Shown here piece after piece: positions 45,001 to 58,247 of a DNA stretch of 64,000 nt. A program made the position numbers and the translations under genes. The notes under the pieces were generated by a model. The model was not told the DNA's origin, ran no database searches, and worked only from the letters and a program-made list of their open reading frames with translations. Numbering within the stretch: the first letter of the stretch is position 1; each line of letters opens with the position of its first letter. The stretch lies in assembly GCA_964030475.1 (NCBI GenBank), contig CAXIPT010000005.1:4911020-4975019 (forward strand), in the 5' to 3' direction. This stretch comes from Tethya wilhelma (Eukaryota; Porifera; Demospongiae; Tethyida; Tethyidae).

Positions 45001-48000
45001 TTCTAAGTCCCTAGTCACTCAAAAAAACTAAGTTCTTTATCTCTACCGTGATAAAACTTTGTTTTTTACCAACAAAGTTTTTTACACCAAGAGAATGTTC
45101 CATGTGTTGAAAAAAGTAAAAATTCACAAAAGTGTTTCTTTTTTGCTAAAAAATGTTTTCACGGAAAAATTAAATGCTTGTTGTGAATAGTATACTTTTT
45201 GGTCAAAGAACATTTTCTAAGTCCACAGTCACTCAAAAAAACTAAGTTTTCTATCTCTACTCCAAAAAACTTTGTTTTTCACCAACAATGTTTTTTACAC
45301 CAAGAGTATAATCCATGTGTTGAAAAAAGTAAAACTTCACAAAAGTGTTGCTTTTGTGTTGAAAAATTTTTTAACAACAAAATAAACGCTTTTTGTGAAA
45401 AGTGTACTTTTTGGTCTTAGAAAATTTTCAAAGTCCATAGTCCCTCAAAACAACTAAGTTATTTATCTGTACTGCGAGAAAACTTTTTTTTAACCAACAA
45501 AGTTTTTTACACCAAAAAAAAAAAATTAAAGTAAAAAGTAAAAAGTAAAAGTAAAAAGTAAAAATTAACAAAAGTGTTTCTTTTGTGTTGAAAAATGTTT
45601 TAACCACAAAATTAACGCTTTTTGTGAAAAGTGTACATTTTGGTTTTTGTGAAAACATTTTTCAGCACAAAAGAAACACTTTAGTGAAGATTTACTTTTT
45701 TCAACATTCAACATTATCTTGGTGTAAAAAACAAAGTTTTCTCATGGAAGAGATAAGGAACTTTGTTTTTTTGAGTGAATGTGGACTTAGAAATTTTTCT
45801 AAAACCAAAAAGTACACTCTTCACAAAAATCGTTTATTTTGCCGTGAAAACATTTTTCAGCACAAAAGAAACACTTTTGTGAATTTTTACTTTTTTCTAC
45901 ACATTGAATATTCTCTTAGTGTAAAAAACATTGATGGTAAAAAACAATTTTTTTAAAGAACAGATATAGAACTTAGTTTTTTTGAGCGAATGTGGACTTA
46001 GAAAATTTTCTAAGACCAAAAAGTACACTTTTCACAAATAGCGTTTCTTTTCCGTGAAAACATTTTCAGCACTAAAGAAACACTTTTGTGAAGTTTTCTT
46101 TTTTTCAAAATATGGAACATTTTCTTGGTGTAAAAATCTTTATTGGTGAAAAACAAATTTTTTTAATAGATATAAAGAACTTTGATTTTTTGAGTGAGTT
46201 TTGACTTCGAAAATTTTCTAAGACCAAAAAGTACACTTTTCCCAAAAAACATTTAATTTGCGGTGAAAACATTTTTCAGATCAAAAGAAACACTTTTGTA
46301 AAGTTTTACCTTTTTCAAGACATGGAACATTCTCTTGGTGTAAAAAACATTGTTGGTAAAAAACAAGTTTTCTCTCAATAGAATTTAGTTTTATTGAGTG
46401 ACTATGGACTTAGAAAATTTTTAAAAACTAAAACACTTTGTGAAGTTTTACTTTTTTCAACACATGGAACATTCTCTTGGTGTAATAAACTTTGTTGGTG
46501 AAAAAAAAGTTTTCTCAGGATAGAGATAAATAACTTAGTTGTTTTGAGGGACTGTGGACTTCGAAAATTTTCTAAGACCAAAAAGTACACTTTTCACAAT
46601 AAGCGTTTATTTTGTTGTTAAAACATTTTTCAGCACAAAAGAAACACTTTTGTGAAGTTTTTATTTTTTTAACACATGGAACATTCTCTTGGTGTAAAAA
46701 ACGTTGTTGGTGAAAAACAAAGTTTTTTTGCAATAGAGATTAAGAACTTAGTTTTTTTGAGTGACTATGGACCTAGAAAATTTTCTAAGACCAAAAAGTA
46801 CACTTTTCACAAAAAGCGTTTATTTTGCTGGAAAAACATTTTTAAGCACAAAACAAACATTTTTGTGAAGTTTTACTTTTTTCCACACATGGAACATTCT
46901 CTTGGTTTAAAAAACATTGTTGGTTAAAAACAAAGTTTTTACAAGTAGAGATATAGAACTTAGTTTTTGAGTGACTATGGACTTAGAAAATTTTCTAGGA
47001 ACAAAAAGTACACTTTTCACAAAAAGCGTTTATTTTGCAGTAAAAACATTTTTAAGCACAAAAGAAAAACTTCTGTGAAGTTTTACTTTTTTCAACACTT
47101 GCAACATTCTTTTCGTGTAAAAAACATTATTGGTGAAAAAAATAGTTTTCTCAGGGTAGAGATAAATAACTTCGTTTTTTTGAGTGACTATGGACTTAGA
47201 AAATTTTCTAAGACTAAAAAGTACACTTTTCACAAAAAGCGTTTTTCAGGACAAAAGAAACACTTTTGTGAAGATTTACTTTTTTCAACACATCGAACAT
47301 TCTCTTAGTGTAAAAAACATTGTTTGGGTAAAACAGAGTTTTCTCATGGTAGAGATAAGGAACTTAGTTTTTTTGAGCGACTGTGGACTTAGAAAATTTT
47401 CTAAGACCAAAAAGTACACTTTTCACAAAAAGTGTTTATTTTGTCGTAAAAACATTTTTCAGCACAAAAGAATCACTTTTGTGAAGTTTTACTTCTTTCA
47501 ACACATGGAACATTCTCTTGGTGTAAAAAACATTGTTGAGTTTTTTCGAGTAGAGATAAAGAACTTGGTTTTTTTGAGTGACTATGGACTTAGAAAATTT
47601 TCTAGGACCGAACAGTACACTTTTTACAAAAAGCGTTTATTTTTTCGTAAAAACATTTTTCAGCACAAAAGAATCACTTTTGTGAAGTTTTACTTCTTTC
47701 AACACATGGAACATTCTCTTGGTGTAAAAAACATTGTTTGGGAAAAACAAAGTTTTCTCATGGTAGAGATAAGGAACTTAGTTTTTTTGAGAGAATGTGG
47801 ACTTAGAAATTTTTTGTAGACCAAAAAGTACACTATTCACAAAAAGCTTTTATTTTTTGTGAAAACATTTTTCAGCACAAAAGAAACACTTCTGTGAATT
47901 TTTACTTTTTTCTACACATGGAACATTCTCTTGGTGTAAAAAACATTATGGGCGAAAAACAAAGTTTTTTTGCAATAGAGATAAAGAACTTAGTTTTATT

Positions 48001-50266
48001 GAGTGACTATGGACCTAGAAAATTTTCTAAGACCAAAAAGTACACTTTTCACAAAAAGCGTTTATTTTGGTGGGAAAATATTTTTAAGCACAAAAGAAAC
48101 ATTTTTGTGAAGTTTTACTTTTTTCCACACATGGAACATTCTCTTGGTTTAAAAAACATTGTTGGTTAAAAACAAAGTTTTTACAAGTAGAGATATAGAA
48201 CTTAGTTTTTGAGTGACTATGGACTTAGAAAATTTTCTAGGAACAAAAAGTACACTTTTCACAAAAAGCGTTTATTTTGCAGTAAAAACATTTTTAAGCA
48301 CAAAAGAAAAACTTCTGTGAAGTTTTACTTTTTTCAACACTTGGAACATTCTTTTCGTGTAAAAAACATTATTGGTGAAAAAAATAGTTTTCTCAGGGTA
48401 GAGATAAATAACTTAGTTTTATTGAGTGAGTATTGACTTAGTAAATTTTCTAGGACTAGAAAGTACACTTTTCACAAAAAGCTTTTATTTTGCCGTTAAA
48501 ACATTTTTCAGCACAAAAGAAAAACTTCTTGAAGTTTTACTTTTTTCAACACATGGAGCAATCTCCTGGTGTAAAAAAACATTGTTGGTGAGAAACAAAG
48601 TTTTTTCGAGTAGAGATAAAGAACTTAGTTTTTTTGAGTGACAATGGACTTAGAAAATTTTCTAAGACCAAAAAGTACACTTTTCACAAAAAGCGTTTTT
48701 CAGGACAAAAGAAACACTTTTGTGAAGATTTACTTTTTTCAATACATGGAACATTCTCTTAGTGTAAAAAACATTGTTTGGGATAAACAAAGTTTTCTCA
48801 TGGTAGAGATAAGGAACTTAGTTTTTTTGAGCGACTGTGGACTTAGAAAATTTTCTAAGACCAAAAAGTACACTATTCACAAATAGCGTTTCTTTTCCGT
48901 GAAAACATTTCCAGCACAAAAGAAACACTTTTGTGAAGTTTTATTTTTTTCAAAATATGGAACATTCTCTTGGTGTAAAAATTATTATTGGTGAAAAACA
49001 AAGTTTTTTTTAATAGATATAAAGAACTTTGATTGTTTGAGTGAGTATTGACTTCGAAAATTTTCTAACACCAAAAAGTACACTTTTCCCAAAAAACATT
49101 TATTTTGCTGTTAAAACATTTTTCAGCACAAAACAAACACTTTTGTAAAGTTTTACTTTTTTCAACACATGGAACATTCTCTTGGTGTAAAAAACATTGT
49201 TGGAAAAAAACAAGTTTTCTCTCAATAGAATTTAGTTTTTTGAGTGACTATGGACTTATAAAATTTTTAAAACTAAAAAGTACACTTTTCACAAAAAGCG
49301 TTTATTTTGCTGTGAAAACATTCTTCAGCACAAAAGAAACATTTTTGTGAAGTTTTACTTTTTTCAACACATGGAACATTCTCTTGGTGTAATAAACTTT
49401 GTTGGTGAAAAAAAAGTTTTCTCAGGGTAGAGATAAATAACTTAGTTGTTTTGAGTGACTATGGACTTAGAAAATTTTCTAGGACCAAAAAGTATACTTT
49501 TCACAAAAAGTGTTTATTTTGGCGTTAAAACATTTTTCAGCACAAAAGAAACAATTTTGTAAAGTTTTACTTTTTTCAACACATGGAACATTATCTTTGT
49601 GTAAAAAACATTGTTGGTGTAAAACAAAGGTTTTTTGCAATATTGATAAAAAAATTTGTTTTTTTCAGTGACTATGGACTTAGAAAATTTTCTATGATGA
49701 AAAAGTATACTTTTCAGTAAAAGCGTTTATTTTGCCGTGAAAATATTTTTCAGTACAAAAGAAACACTTTTGTGAAGTTTTTATTTTTTCAACACATGGA
49801 ACATTCTCTTGGTGTAAAAAACATTGTTGGTTAAAAACAAAGTTTTATCGCGGAAGAGATAAAGAACTTAGTTTTGTTGAGTGACTATGGACTTAGAAAG
49901 TTTTTAAAAACCAAAAAGTACACTTTTCGCAAAAAGCGTTTATTTTGTTGTTAAAACATTTTTCAGCTGAAAAGAAACACTTTTGTGAAGATTAACTTTT
50001 NAAGTGTTTCTTTTGTGCTGAAAAATGTTTTCACGGCAAAATAAAACGCTTTTAGTGAAAAGTATACTTTTTCGTCATAGAAAATTTTCTAAGTCCATAC
50101 TCAAAAAACTAATTTTTTTATCTCTATTGGGAAAAAAGTTTGTTTCAATGTTTTTTACACCAAGTGAATCTTCCATGTGTTGAAAAAAGTATAAATTTAC
50201 AAATGTGTTTCTTTTTTGCTGAAAAATGTTTTTACAACAAAATAAACGCTTTTTGTGAAAAGTGTA

Positions 50267-51033
50267 CAGTGGACTCTCGCTATTCCGGTCACCCTTGGGA
50301 CAAGACAAAGTGGCTGGAATAGTGAGGTGGCTGCATTTCAGGGTAAAGCAATTTGACCTCAATAAAAGGTTGCAGCTAACTTCTATTATGTAATATACAC
50401 AATTATACACAGTTTGCACATGACAAAAGCAATGTTCTGTCAGAGTTACATACAATGTAAACTATGAGAAATGATATTGATCACTTATTACTAAAACATT
50501 CAGTCAAAAACAATTGAGGTGAGTTGCACTGACAACTTAGATAAATGATATTATCTACAAAGGCCATCACTTGAGTAGCCTCAGAAGTATGTCCCTTGCT
50601 CTCAAAAAAGGCACTGACCGTGCACATCTTCAAGAGCCGCGGCATCCAATGCTTCTCTGTAACTTCTAATCTTCAAAGGCGGTGGAGACAACTCATCAAT
50701 ATCACCATCCTCAACATCACTGTCATCAGTACCCTACTCTGGATTTTCCTCCAGGCCAGGTCTCAACATTCAGACATGAATTCAATTTTTTGTCATGCAT
50801 TTGCACATTCATTTGTCAACCACGCCCATTTTGTGTTAACTTCCGGCTGGATTATCAGTGTAAAAAGCTGGGTTGGGCCACAAACAGCGGCCGGTAAACG
50901 GAATAGAGAGGTGACCGCATTTCAGACACTAGTTTTGTACAGGGTCTATGGAGTTGATAATTTGTGCCTGGGCTAATGGCTGCTATAGCGAGGTGACCGC
51001 ATTTCAGAGGCCCGGAATAGTGGGAGTCCACTG
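50267..51033. mobile_element. 767-bp TA-flanked element (pogo/Tc1-like) in the satellite
   Basis: Begins CAGTGGACTCTCGCTATTCC and ends with an imperfect complement (GGAATAGTGGGAGTCCACTG). Flanked by TA on each side (50265-50266, 51034-51035), the duplication of Tc1/mariner/pogo elements. The interior repeats 'gaatag(t/a)gaggtg(g/a)c(t/c)gcatttcag'. No transposase, so non-autonomous. It splits a satellite unit inside the 'gtgta/ctttttggt' motif. Confidence 0.87.
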
Positions 51034-52587
51034 TACTTATGGTCTTAGAAAATTTTCTAAGTCCATAATCACTCAAAAAAACTAATTTTTTTATCTCTAT
51101 TACAAAAAAACTTTGTTTTTCACCAAGAATGTTTTTTACAACTAGAGAATGTTCCATGTGTTGAAAAAAGTAAAACTTTACAAAAGTGTTTCTTTTGTGT
51201 TGAAAAATGTTTTAACAACAAAATAAATGCTTTTTGTGAAAAGTGTACTTTTTGGTCTTAGAAAGTTTTCTAAGTTCATAGTCACTCAAAAAATCTAAGT
51301 TCTATATCTCCACTTAAAAAAACTTTGTTTTTCACCAATAATGTTCTTTACACCAAGAGAATGTTCCATTTGTAGAAAAAAGTAAAACTTCACAAAAATG
51401 TTTCTTTTGTGCTGAAAAATGCATTCACAGCAAAATTAACACTTTTTGTGAAAAGTGTACTTTTTGGTTTTTAAAAATTTTCTAAATCCATAGTCACTGC
51501 ACAAAACTAAGTTCTTTATCTCTTCCGCAATAAAACTTTGCTTTTAACCAACAATGTTTTTTACACCAAGATAATGTTCCATGTGTTGAAAAAAGTAAAA
51601 CTTTGTAAAAGTATTTCTTTTGTGCTGAAAAATGTTTTCACCGAAAAATAATTGCTTATTGTAAAAAGTGTACCTTTTGGTCTTAGAAAATTTTCTAATT
51701 CAATACTCACTCAAAAAAACTAAGTTCTCTATCTCTACTCAAAAAAACTTTGTTTTTCACCAATAATGTTTTTTACACCAAGAGTATGATCCATGAGTTG
51801 AAAAAAGTAAAACTTCATAAAAGTGTTTCTTTTGTGCTGAAAAATGTTTTAACGCCAAAATAAACACTTTTTGTGAAAAGTATACTTTTTGGTCCTAGAA
51901 AATTTTCTAAGTCCATATTCACTAAAAAAAACTAAGTTATTTATCTCTACCCTGAAACTTTTTTTTTCACCAACAAAGTTTTTTACACCAAGAGAATATT
52001 CCATGTGTTGAAAAAAGTAAAACTTCACAAAAACGTTTCTTTTGTGCTGAAGAATGTTTTCACAGCAAAATAAATGTTTTTTGGAAAAAGTGTACTTTTT
52101 GGTCTTAGAAAATTTTTTAAGTCAATACTCACTCAAAAAATCAAAGTTCTTTATATATATCAAAAAAACTTTGTTTTTCACCAATAATGATTTTTACACC
52201 AAGAGAATGTTCCATATTTTGAAAAAAATAAAACTTCACAAAAGTGTTTCTTTTGTGCTGAAAATGTTTTCACGGAAAAGAAACGCTATTTGTGAATAGT
52301 GTACATTTTGGTCTTAGAAAATTTTCTATGTCCATCGTCACTCAATAAAACTAAGTTCTTCATCTCTACCGCGAGAAAACTTTTTTTTTCACCAACAAAG
52401 TTTTTTACACCAAGAGAATGTTCCATGTGTTGAAATAAGTAAAAATTCACAAAAGTGTTTCTTTTGTGGTAAAAAATGTTTTCACGGAAAAATAAAACGC
52501 TTTTTGTGAAAAGTGTACTTTTTGGTCTTTGAAAATTTTCTAAGTCAACAGTCGCTCAAAAAAACTAAGTTCTATATCTCTTCTTAA

Positions 52588-53263
52588 TACTTAGCGGACG
52601 ATTGTCACGAATCCGTGACATAATTACAATTACGTACCACTTCCGGAAGACGATTGTCACGTTTCCGTGACGCGTATAATTATAATACAAAGCTTAGCGT
52701 CTTAGGCTTTTTTGTCAGCTAGTTGAACAGAGTTACAAAAGCGATGCTATGGTCATATAGTCTAGCTATTGCTGCAATAACATAGCAAGTACTAAGCCTC
52801 TACTAGCTAAGACCATGGAGAAAACGAGAAACTAAAACCGAAAATCGCGATCGCGACTAACGCGACCATGACAGACTTATGAGCAAAAAACTAGCTAGCC
52901 TAACTGAATCCCAAAAGCGATGGTATAGCCTTATTGCCTAGCTATCCCTGCAGTATTATATAAAGTACTAACCTTGTGGTCTGTAGGACTCTGGAGAAAA
53001 CAAGCTACTAAAAGCGATGGTCGTGATCGTGACCTTTGTCGCTTTATGAGCCTATAGCGCCACGCCTATTTCAAGGTTTTAAGTTAGTAGTTCATATTTA
53101 AGTAGGGCAATACCTTACCTGTCTGCACAGCTAGTTCAAAGTTCACAGATGCAAGCTTCCTGCCCAAAAAAAGTACTGAAGTTGCACTTACGCTTGCACG
53201 CGTATAAATTTTGTACACGTATTTTGGGTTCAAAGTTCAATAATTTAACCGGTCCGCTAAGTG
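52588..53263. mobile_element. 676-bp TTAA-flanked element in the satellite
   Basis: Ends ACTTAGCGGAC and GTCCGCTAAGT are inverted; TTAA lies outside both (52584-52587, 53264-53267), as for piggyBac-type elements. The left end also has two copies of a 'cgattgtcacg..tccgtgac' motif. The interior has a diverged direct repeat around 'ggagaaaac...actaaaa' and 'gcgatggt'. No coding capacity. Confidence 0.85.
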
Positions 53264-54404
53264 TTAAAAAAATTTTGTTTTTAACCAACAATGTTTTTTA
53301 CACTAAGAGAATGTTTAATGTGGTGAAAAAAGTATAACTTTACAAAAGTGTTTCTTTTGAGCTGAAAAATGCTTTAACAACAAAATAAACGCTTTTTGTG
53401 ATAAGTGTACTTTTTGGTCTTAGAAAATTTTCTAAGTCAATACTCACTCAAAAAAACTAAGTTCTTTATATCTAATAAAAAAAACTTGTTTTTCACCAAT
53501 AATGTTTTTTACACTAAGAGAATATTCCATGTGTAGAAAAAAGTAAAAATTCATAAAAGTGTTTCTTTTGTGCTGAAAAATGTTTTCACGGCAAAATAAA
53601 CGATTTTTGTGAAGAGTGTACTTTTTGGTTTTAAAAAAATTTCTACCACATTCACTCAAAAAAACTAAGTTCCTTATCTCTACCATGAGAAAACTTTGTT
53701 TTTCTAAAACTATGTTTTTTACACCAAAATAATGTTGCATGTGTTGAAAAAAGTAAAACTTCACAAAAGTGTTTCTTTTGTGCTGAAAAATTTTTGAACG
53801 GCAAAATAAACACTTTTTGTGAAAAGTATCCTTTTTGGTCCTAGAAAATTTTCTAAGTCCATAGTCACTCAAAACAACTAAGATATTTATCTCTACCCTG
53901 AGCAAACTTTTTTTTTCACCAACAAAGTTTTTAACACCAAGAGAATGTTCCATGTGTTGAAAAAAGTAAAACTTTACAAAAGTGTTTCTTTTGTGCTGAA
54001 AAATGTTTTCACCGTAAAATAAATGTTTTTTGGGAAAAGTGTACTTTTTGGTCTTAGAAAATTTTCTAAATCAATACTCACTCAAAAAATCAAAGTTCTT
54101 TATATCTATTAAAAAGACTGTTTTTCACCAATAATGATTTTTACACCAAGAGAATGTTCCATATTTTGAAAAAAATAAAACTTCACAAAAGTGTTTCTTT
54201 TGTGCTGAAAATGTTTTCACGGAAAAGAAACGCTATTTGTGAATAGTGTACTTTTTGGTCTTAGAAAATTTTCTAAGTCCACAGTCGCTTAAAAAAACTA
54301 AGTTCCTTATCTGTACCATGAGAAAACTTTGTTTTTCCCAAACAATGTTTTTTTACACTAAGAGAATATTCCATGTGTTGAAAAAAGTAAAAATTCACAA
54401 AAGC

Positions 54405-55560
54405 TACTAATGGAAAGCAGAGCCTTCTTTCACCAAAACAATCCCTAGCAATGTCTAGATCAGAAGAAAAAGGTAGATCATTGCTTATGTTCTGTGTAGT
54501 GTGGTTTACCTTTTGCTTCAAGATGAAGACTATCAGGTTCATTTTCATACTCTGCAAGCAACTAAATGGCCAACAGAGGCCTATAAAATATATCTATTAG
54601 ATAGATAGATAATTGATTGTATTCACCTATATGAGCCAAAGAATTGATGGAGCATCATCCAAAACGGCCTCTCTGATGGATAGTTGCTCCTTCCAAGCCA
54701 TATAATTTGCAGTCAGAGTTGTGTTGAAACAGCTTATGCCACTTGAGCTCTAGCCGAGGTTGAATGAAACGACCACTTACCAGCCCCCAAAATTATGTGC
54801 TTACAATAATTACAAAACCATAAACTCTCAAATAAGAAATATTTATGTTTTCACTGTGCTAAAGTTAGCTAGTGCTCATTCTCTATGTTCACTGTCAGCC
54901 ACTCTTTCACGAGCTCCCCTCCATTTCTCTCATAGAACTTGATAGCTTCACTGCTCCCATCCCAGACATGCCAGTAGATTCGAGCACAGTTAGTAGCTAC
55001 TGCAACCTATGAGCACACACAAAGTTCACCTCTTCTAGTACATTATAAATATAACTATGGGATGGAATGGGAGTTGGTGGAGCACTTTTAAAAGAGTGTG
55101 CAAAGGTTTGTTATAATACCAGCATACTACTCGGTAAAAAATTTGGACAATAATAATTTTTGGAAGAAATATTGTGTTGCTCTATTTGCTTAGGTTGCAG
55201 TAGCCACTAACCGTGCTCAGATCTATTGGCAAGTCTGGGATTGGAACAGTGAAGCTATCAAGTTTTATGAGAGAAACAGAGGGAAGCTCGCCAAAGAGTG
55301 GCTGACAGTGTACATAGAGAATGAAGCACTAGCTTACTTTAAAACATGACTTTATTTTTGATTTGGTTTTACAGGGTTTTATGGTTTTGTAATTATCATA
55401 AGCACACAATTTTGGAGGCTGGTAAGTGGTCGTTTCATTCAACCTCAGACTCAGAGCCCATGCACGTGCATAAGCTCATGAGCACCCCTCAATACTCACG
55501 TCAAAGTCAAGTCAATACTCACTGCCATGCACGTGCATAAGCTCACGAGCTCCCCTCAAT
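54405..55560. pseudogene. GNAT-cluster fragments embedded in the satellite
   Basis: 54405-54703 (minus) is the 5' end of a GNAT gene: MAWKEQLSIREAVLDDAP..., the EYENEPDSLHLEAK exon and DIARDCFGERRLCFPLVA. 54855-55012 (minus) is a last exon (ARIYWHVWDGSSEAIKFYERNGG). 55070-55348 (plus) has the LLKECAK exon and a last exon (IYWQVWDWNSEAIKFYERNRG). The order mimics the intergenic region of the 8.7-14.6 kb cluster plus an inverted piece. Satellite sequence resumes after a short duplicated 'ctcacgtcaaagtcaagtcaatactcac' motif. No complete gene. Confidence 0.78.
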
Positions 55561-58247
55561 ACTCACGTCAAAGTCAAGTCAATACTCACTCAAAAAATCA
55601 AAGTTCTTTATATCTATTAAAAAAAACTTTGCTTTTCACCAATAATGATTTTTACACCAAGAGAATGTTCTATATTTTGAAAAAAATAAAACTTCACAAA
55701 AGTGTTTCTTTTATGCTGAAAATGTTTTCACGGAAAAGAAACGCTATTTGTGAATAGTGTACTTTTTTATCTTAGAAAATTTTCTAAGTCCACAGTCGCT
55801 CAAAAAAACTAAGTTCCTTATCTGTACCATGAGAAAACTTTGTTTTTCCCAAACAATGTTTTTTACACTAAGAGAATGTTTGATGTGGTGATAAAAGTAT
55901 AACTTTACAAAAGTGTTTCTTTTGAGCTGAAAAATGTTTTAACAACAAAATAAACGCTTTTTGTAAAAAGTACTTTTTGGTCTTAGAAAACTTTTTAACT
56001 CAATACTCACTCAAAAAAACTAAGTTCTTTATATCTATTAAAAAAAAACTTGTTTTTCACCAATAATGTTTTTTACACTAAGAGAATATTCCATGTGTAC
56101 AAAAAAGTAAAAATTCACAAAAGTGTTTCTTCTGTGCTGAAAAATGTTTTCACGGCAAAATAAACGATTTTTGTGAAGAGTGTACTTTTTGGTTTTAAAA
56201 AAATTTCTAAGTCCACATTCACTCAAAAAAACTAAGTTCCTTATCTCTACCATGAGAAAACTTTCTTTATCCCAAACTATGTTTTTTACACCAAGATAAT
56301 GTTGCATGTGTTGAAAAAAGTAAAACTTTACAAAAGTGTTTCTTTTGTGCCGAAAAATGTTTTCACCGCAAAATAAACACTTTTTGTGAAAAGTATACTT
56401 TTTGATCCTAGAAAATTTTCTAAGTCCATAGTCACTCAAAATAACTAAGTTATTTATCTCTACCCTGAGAAACCTTTTTTTTCACCAACAAAGTTTTTTA
56501 CACCAAGAGAATGTTCCATGTGTTGAAAAAAGTAAAACTTCACAAAAGCGTTTCTTTTTTGCTAAAAATGTTTAACAACAAAATAAACGCTTTTTGTGAA
56601 AAGAGTATTTTATGGTCTTAGAAAATATTCTAAGTCCATAATCACTCAAAGAAACTAAGTTCTTTATATCTATTAAAAAAAAATTGTTTTTCACCAATGT
56701 TTTTTACACCAAGAAAATGTTCCATTTGTAGAAAAAAGTAAAAATTCACAAAAGTGTTTCTTTTGTGCTGAAAAATGTTTTTACGGCAATATAAACGATT
56801 TTTGTGAATAGTGTACTTTTTGGTCTTAAAAAAATTTGTAAGTCCACATTCACTCAAAAAAACTAAGTTCCTTATCTCTACAATGAGAAAACTTTGATTT
56901 TCGCAAACAATGTTTTTTAAACCAAGATAATGTTCCATGTGTTGATAAAAGTAAAACTTTACAAAAGTGTTTCTTTTGTGCTGAAAAATGTTTTCACGGC
57001 AAAATAATTGCTAATTGTGAAAAGTGTACTTTTCGGCCTTAGAAAATTTTCAAATTAAAAACCCACTCAAAAAAACTAAGTTCTCTATCTCTACTCAAAA
57101 AAACTTTGTTTTTCACCAACAAAGTTTTTTGCACCAAGAGAATGTTCCATGTGTTGAAAAAAGTAAAACTTCACAAAAATGTTTCTTTTGTGTTGAAAAA
57201 TGTTTTCACAGCAAAATAAACGATTTTTGTGAAAAGTGTACTTTTTAGTTTTTAAAAATTTTCTAAGTCCATGGTCACTCAAAAAAACTAAGTTCTACCG
57301 CGAAAAAACTTTGTTTTTTACCAACAATGTTTTTTACACCAAGAAAATGTTCCGTGTGTTGGATAAAGTAAAACTTTACAAAAGTGTTTCTTTTGTGCAA
57401 AAAAATGTTTTCACCGCAAAATAAATGCTTTTTGGGAAAAGTGTACCTTTTGCTCTTAGAAAATTTTCTAAGTCGATACTCACTCAAAAAATCAAAGTTC
57501 TTTATATCTATTAAAAAAAACTTTGTTTTTCACCAATAATGATTTTTACACCAAGAGAATGTTCCATATTTTGAAAGTGTTTCTTTTGAGCTGAAAAATG
57601 TTTTCGCGGCAAAAGAAACGCTATTTGTGAATAGTGTAATTTTTGGTCTTAGAAAATTTTCTAAGTCCACAGTCGCTTAAAAAAACTAAGTTCTATATCT
57701 GTTCTTAAAAAAAAATTGTTTTTAACCAACAATGTTTATTACACTAAGAGAAAGTTTAATGTGTTGAAAAAAGTAAAACTTTACAAAAGTGTTTCTTTTG
57801 AGCTGAAAAATGTATTAACAACAAAATAAACGCTTTCTGTGAAAAGTGTTCTTTTTGATCTTAGAAACTTTTCTTAGTCAATACTCACTCAAAAAAACTA
57901 AGTTCGTTATATCTATTAAAAAAAATTGTTTTTCACCAATGTTTTTTACACGAAGAGAATGTTCCATGTGTAGAAAAAAGTAAAAATTCAAAAAAGTGTT
58001 TCTTTTGTACTGAAAAATGCTTCAACAGTAAAGTAAAATCTTTTGTGAAAAGTGTACTTTTTGCTCTTAGAAAATTTTCTAAGTCAATAGTCACTCAAAA
58101 AAACTAAGTTATTTATCTCTACCCTGAGAAAACTTTTTTNGGTTGCTTATCAATCGACCAATCAAATGTTAGGAAAAAATTTCAAATTTCAAAATCAGCT
58201 GTGCAGCACAAATTTTCCACACCGCTTTCTCTTCCACGAACCAAACC

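Larger units (their letters stand above)
42052..58139. repeat. AT-rich satellite array B, unit about 215 bp, with insertions
   Basis: Same unit as array A. Units run forward from 42306 to about 45640, reversed to 50000, and forward after the N at 50001 to the end at 58139. The 45.5-46.5 kb inversion junction is nearly identical to that at 39.4-40.6 kb, so several units were copied together. Blocks at 46.6-47.1 and 47.8-48.4 kb, and at 53.4-54.3 and 55.6-56.3 kb, also repeat as multi-unit segments. Interrupted by a TA-flanked element (50267-51033), a TTAA-flanked element (52588-53263) and GNAT fragments (about 54405-55560). Ends at N 58140. Confidence 0.93.

Noticed and set aside
37266..58139. 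Many open frames of 60-210 codons on both strands with Phe/Lys-rich products
   Set aside because: They recur with the satellite period in several frames and both orientations, with no gene-like codon use or splice structure. They arise from an AT-rich repeat with few stops.
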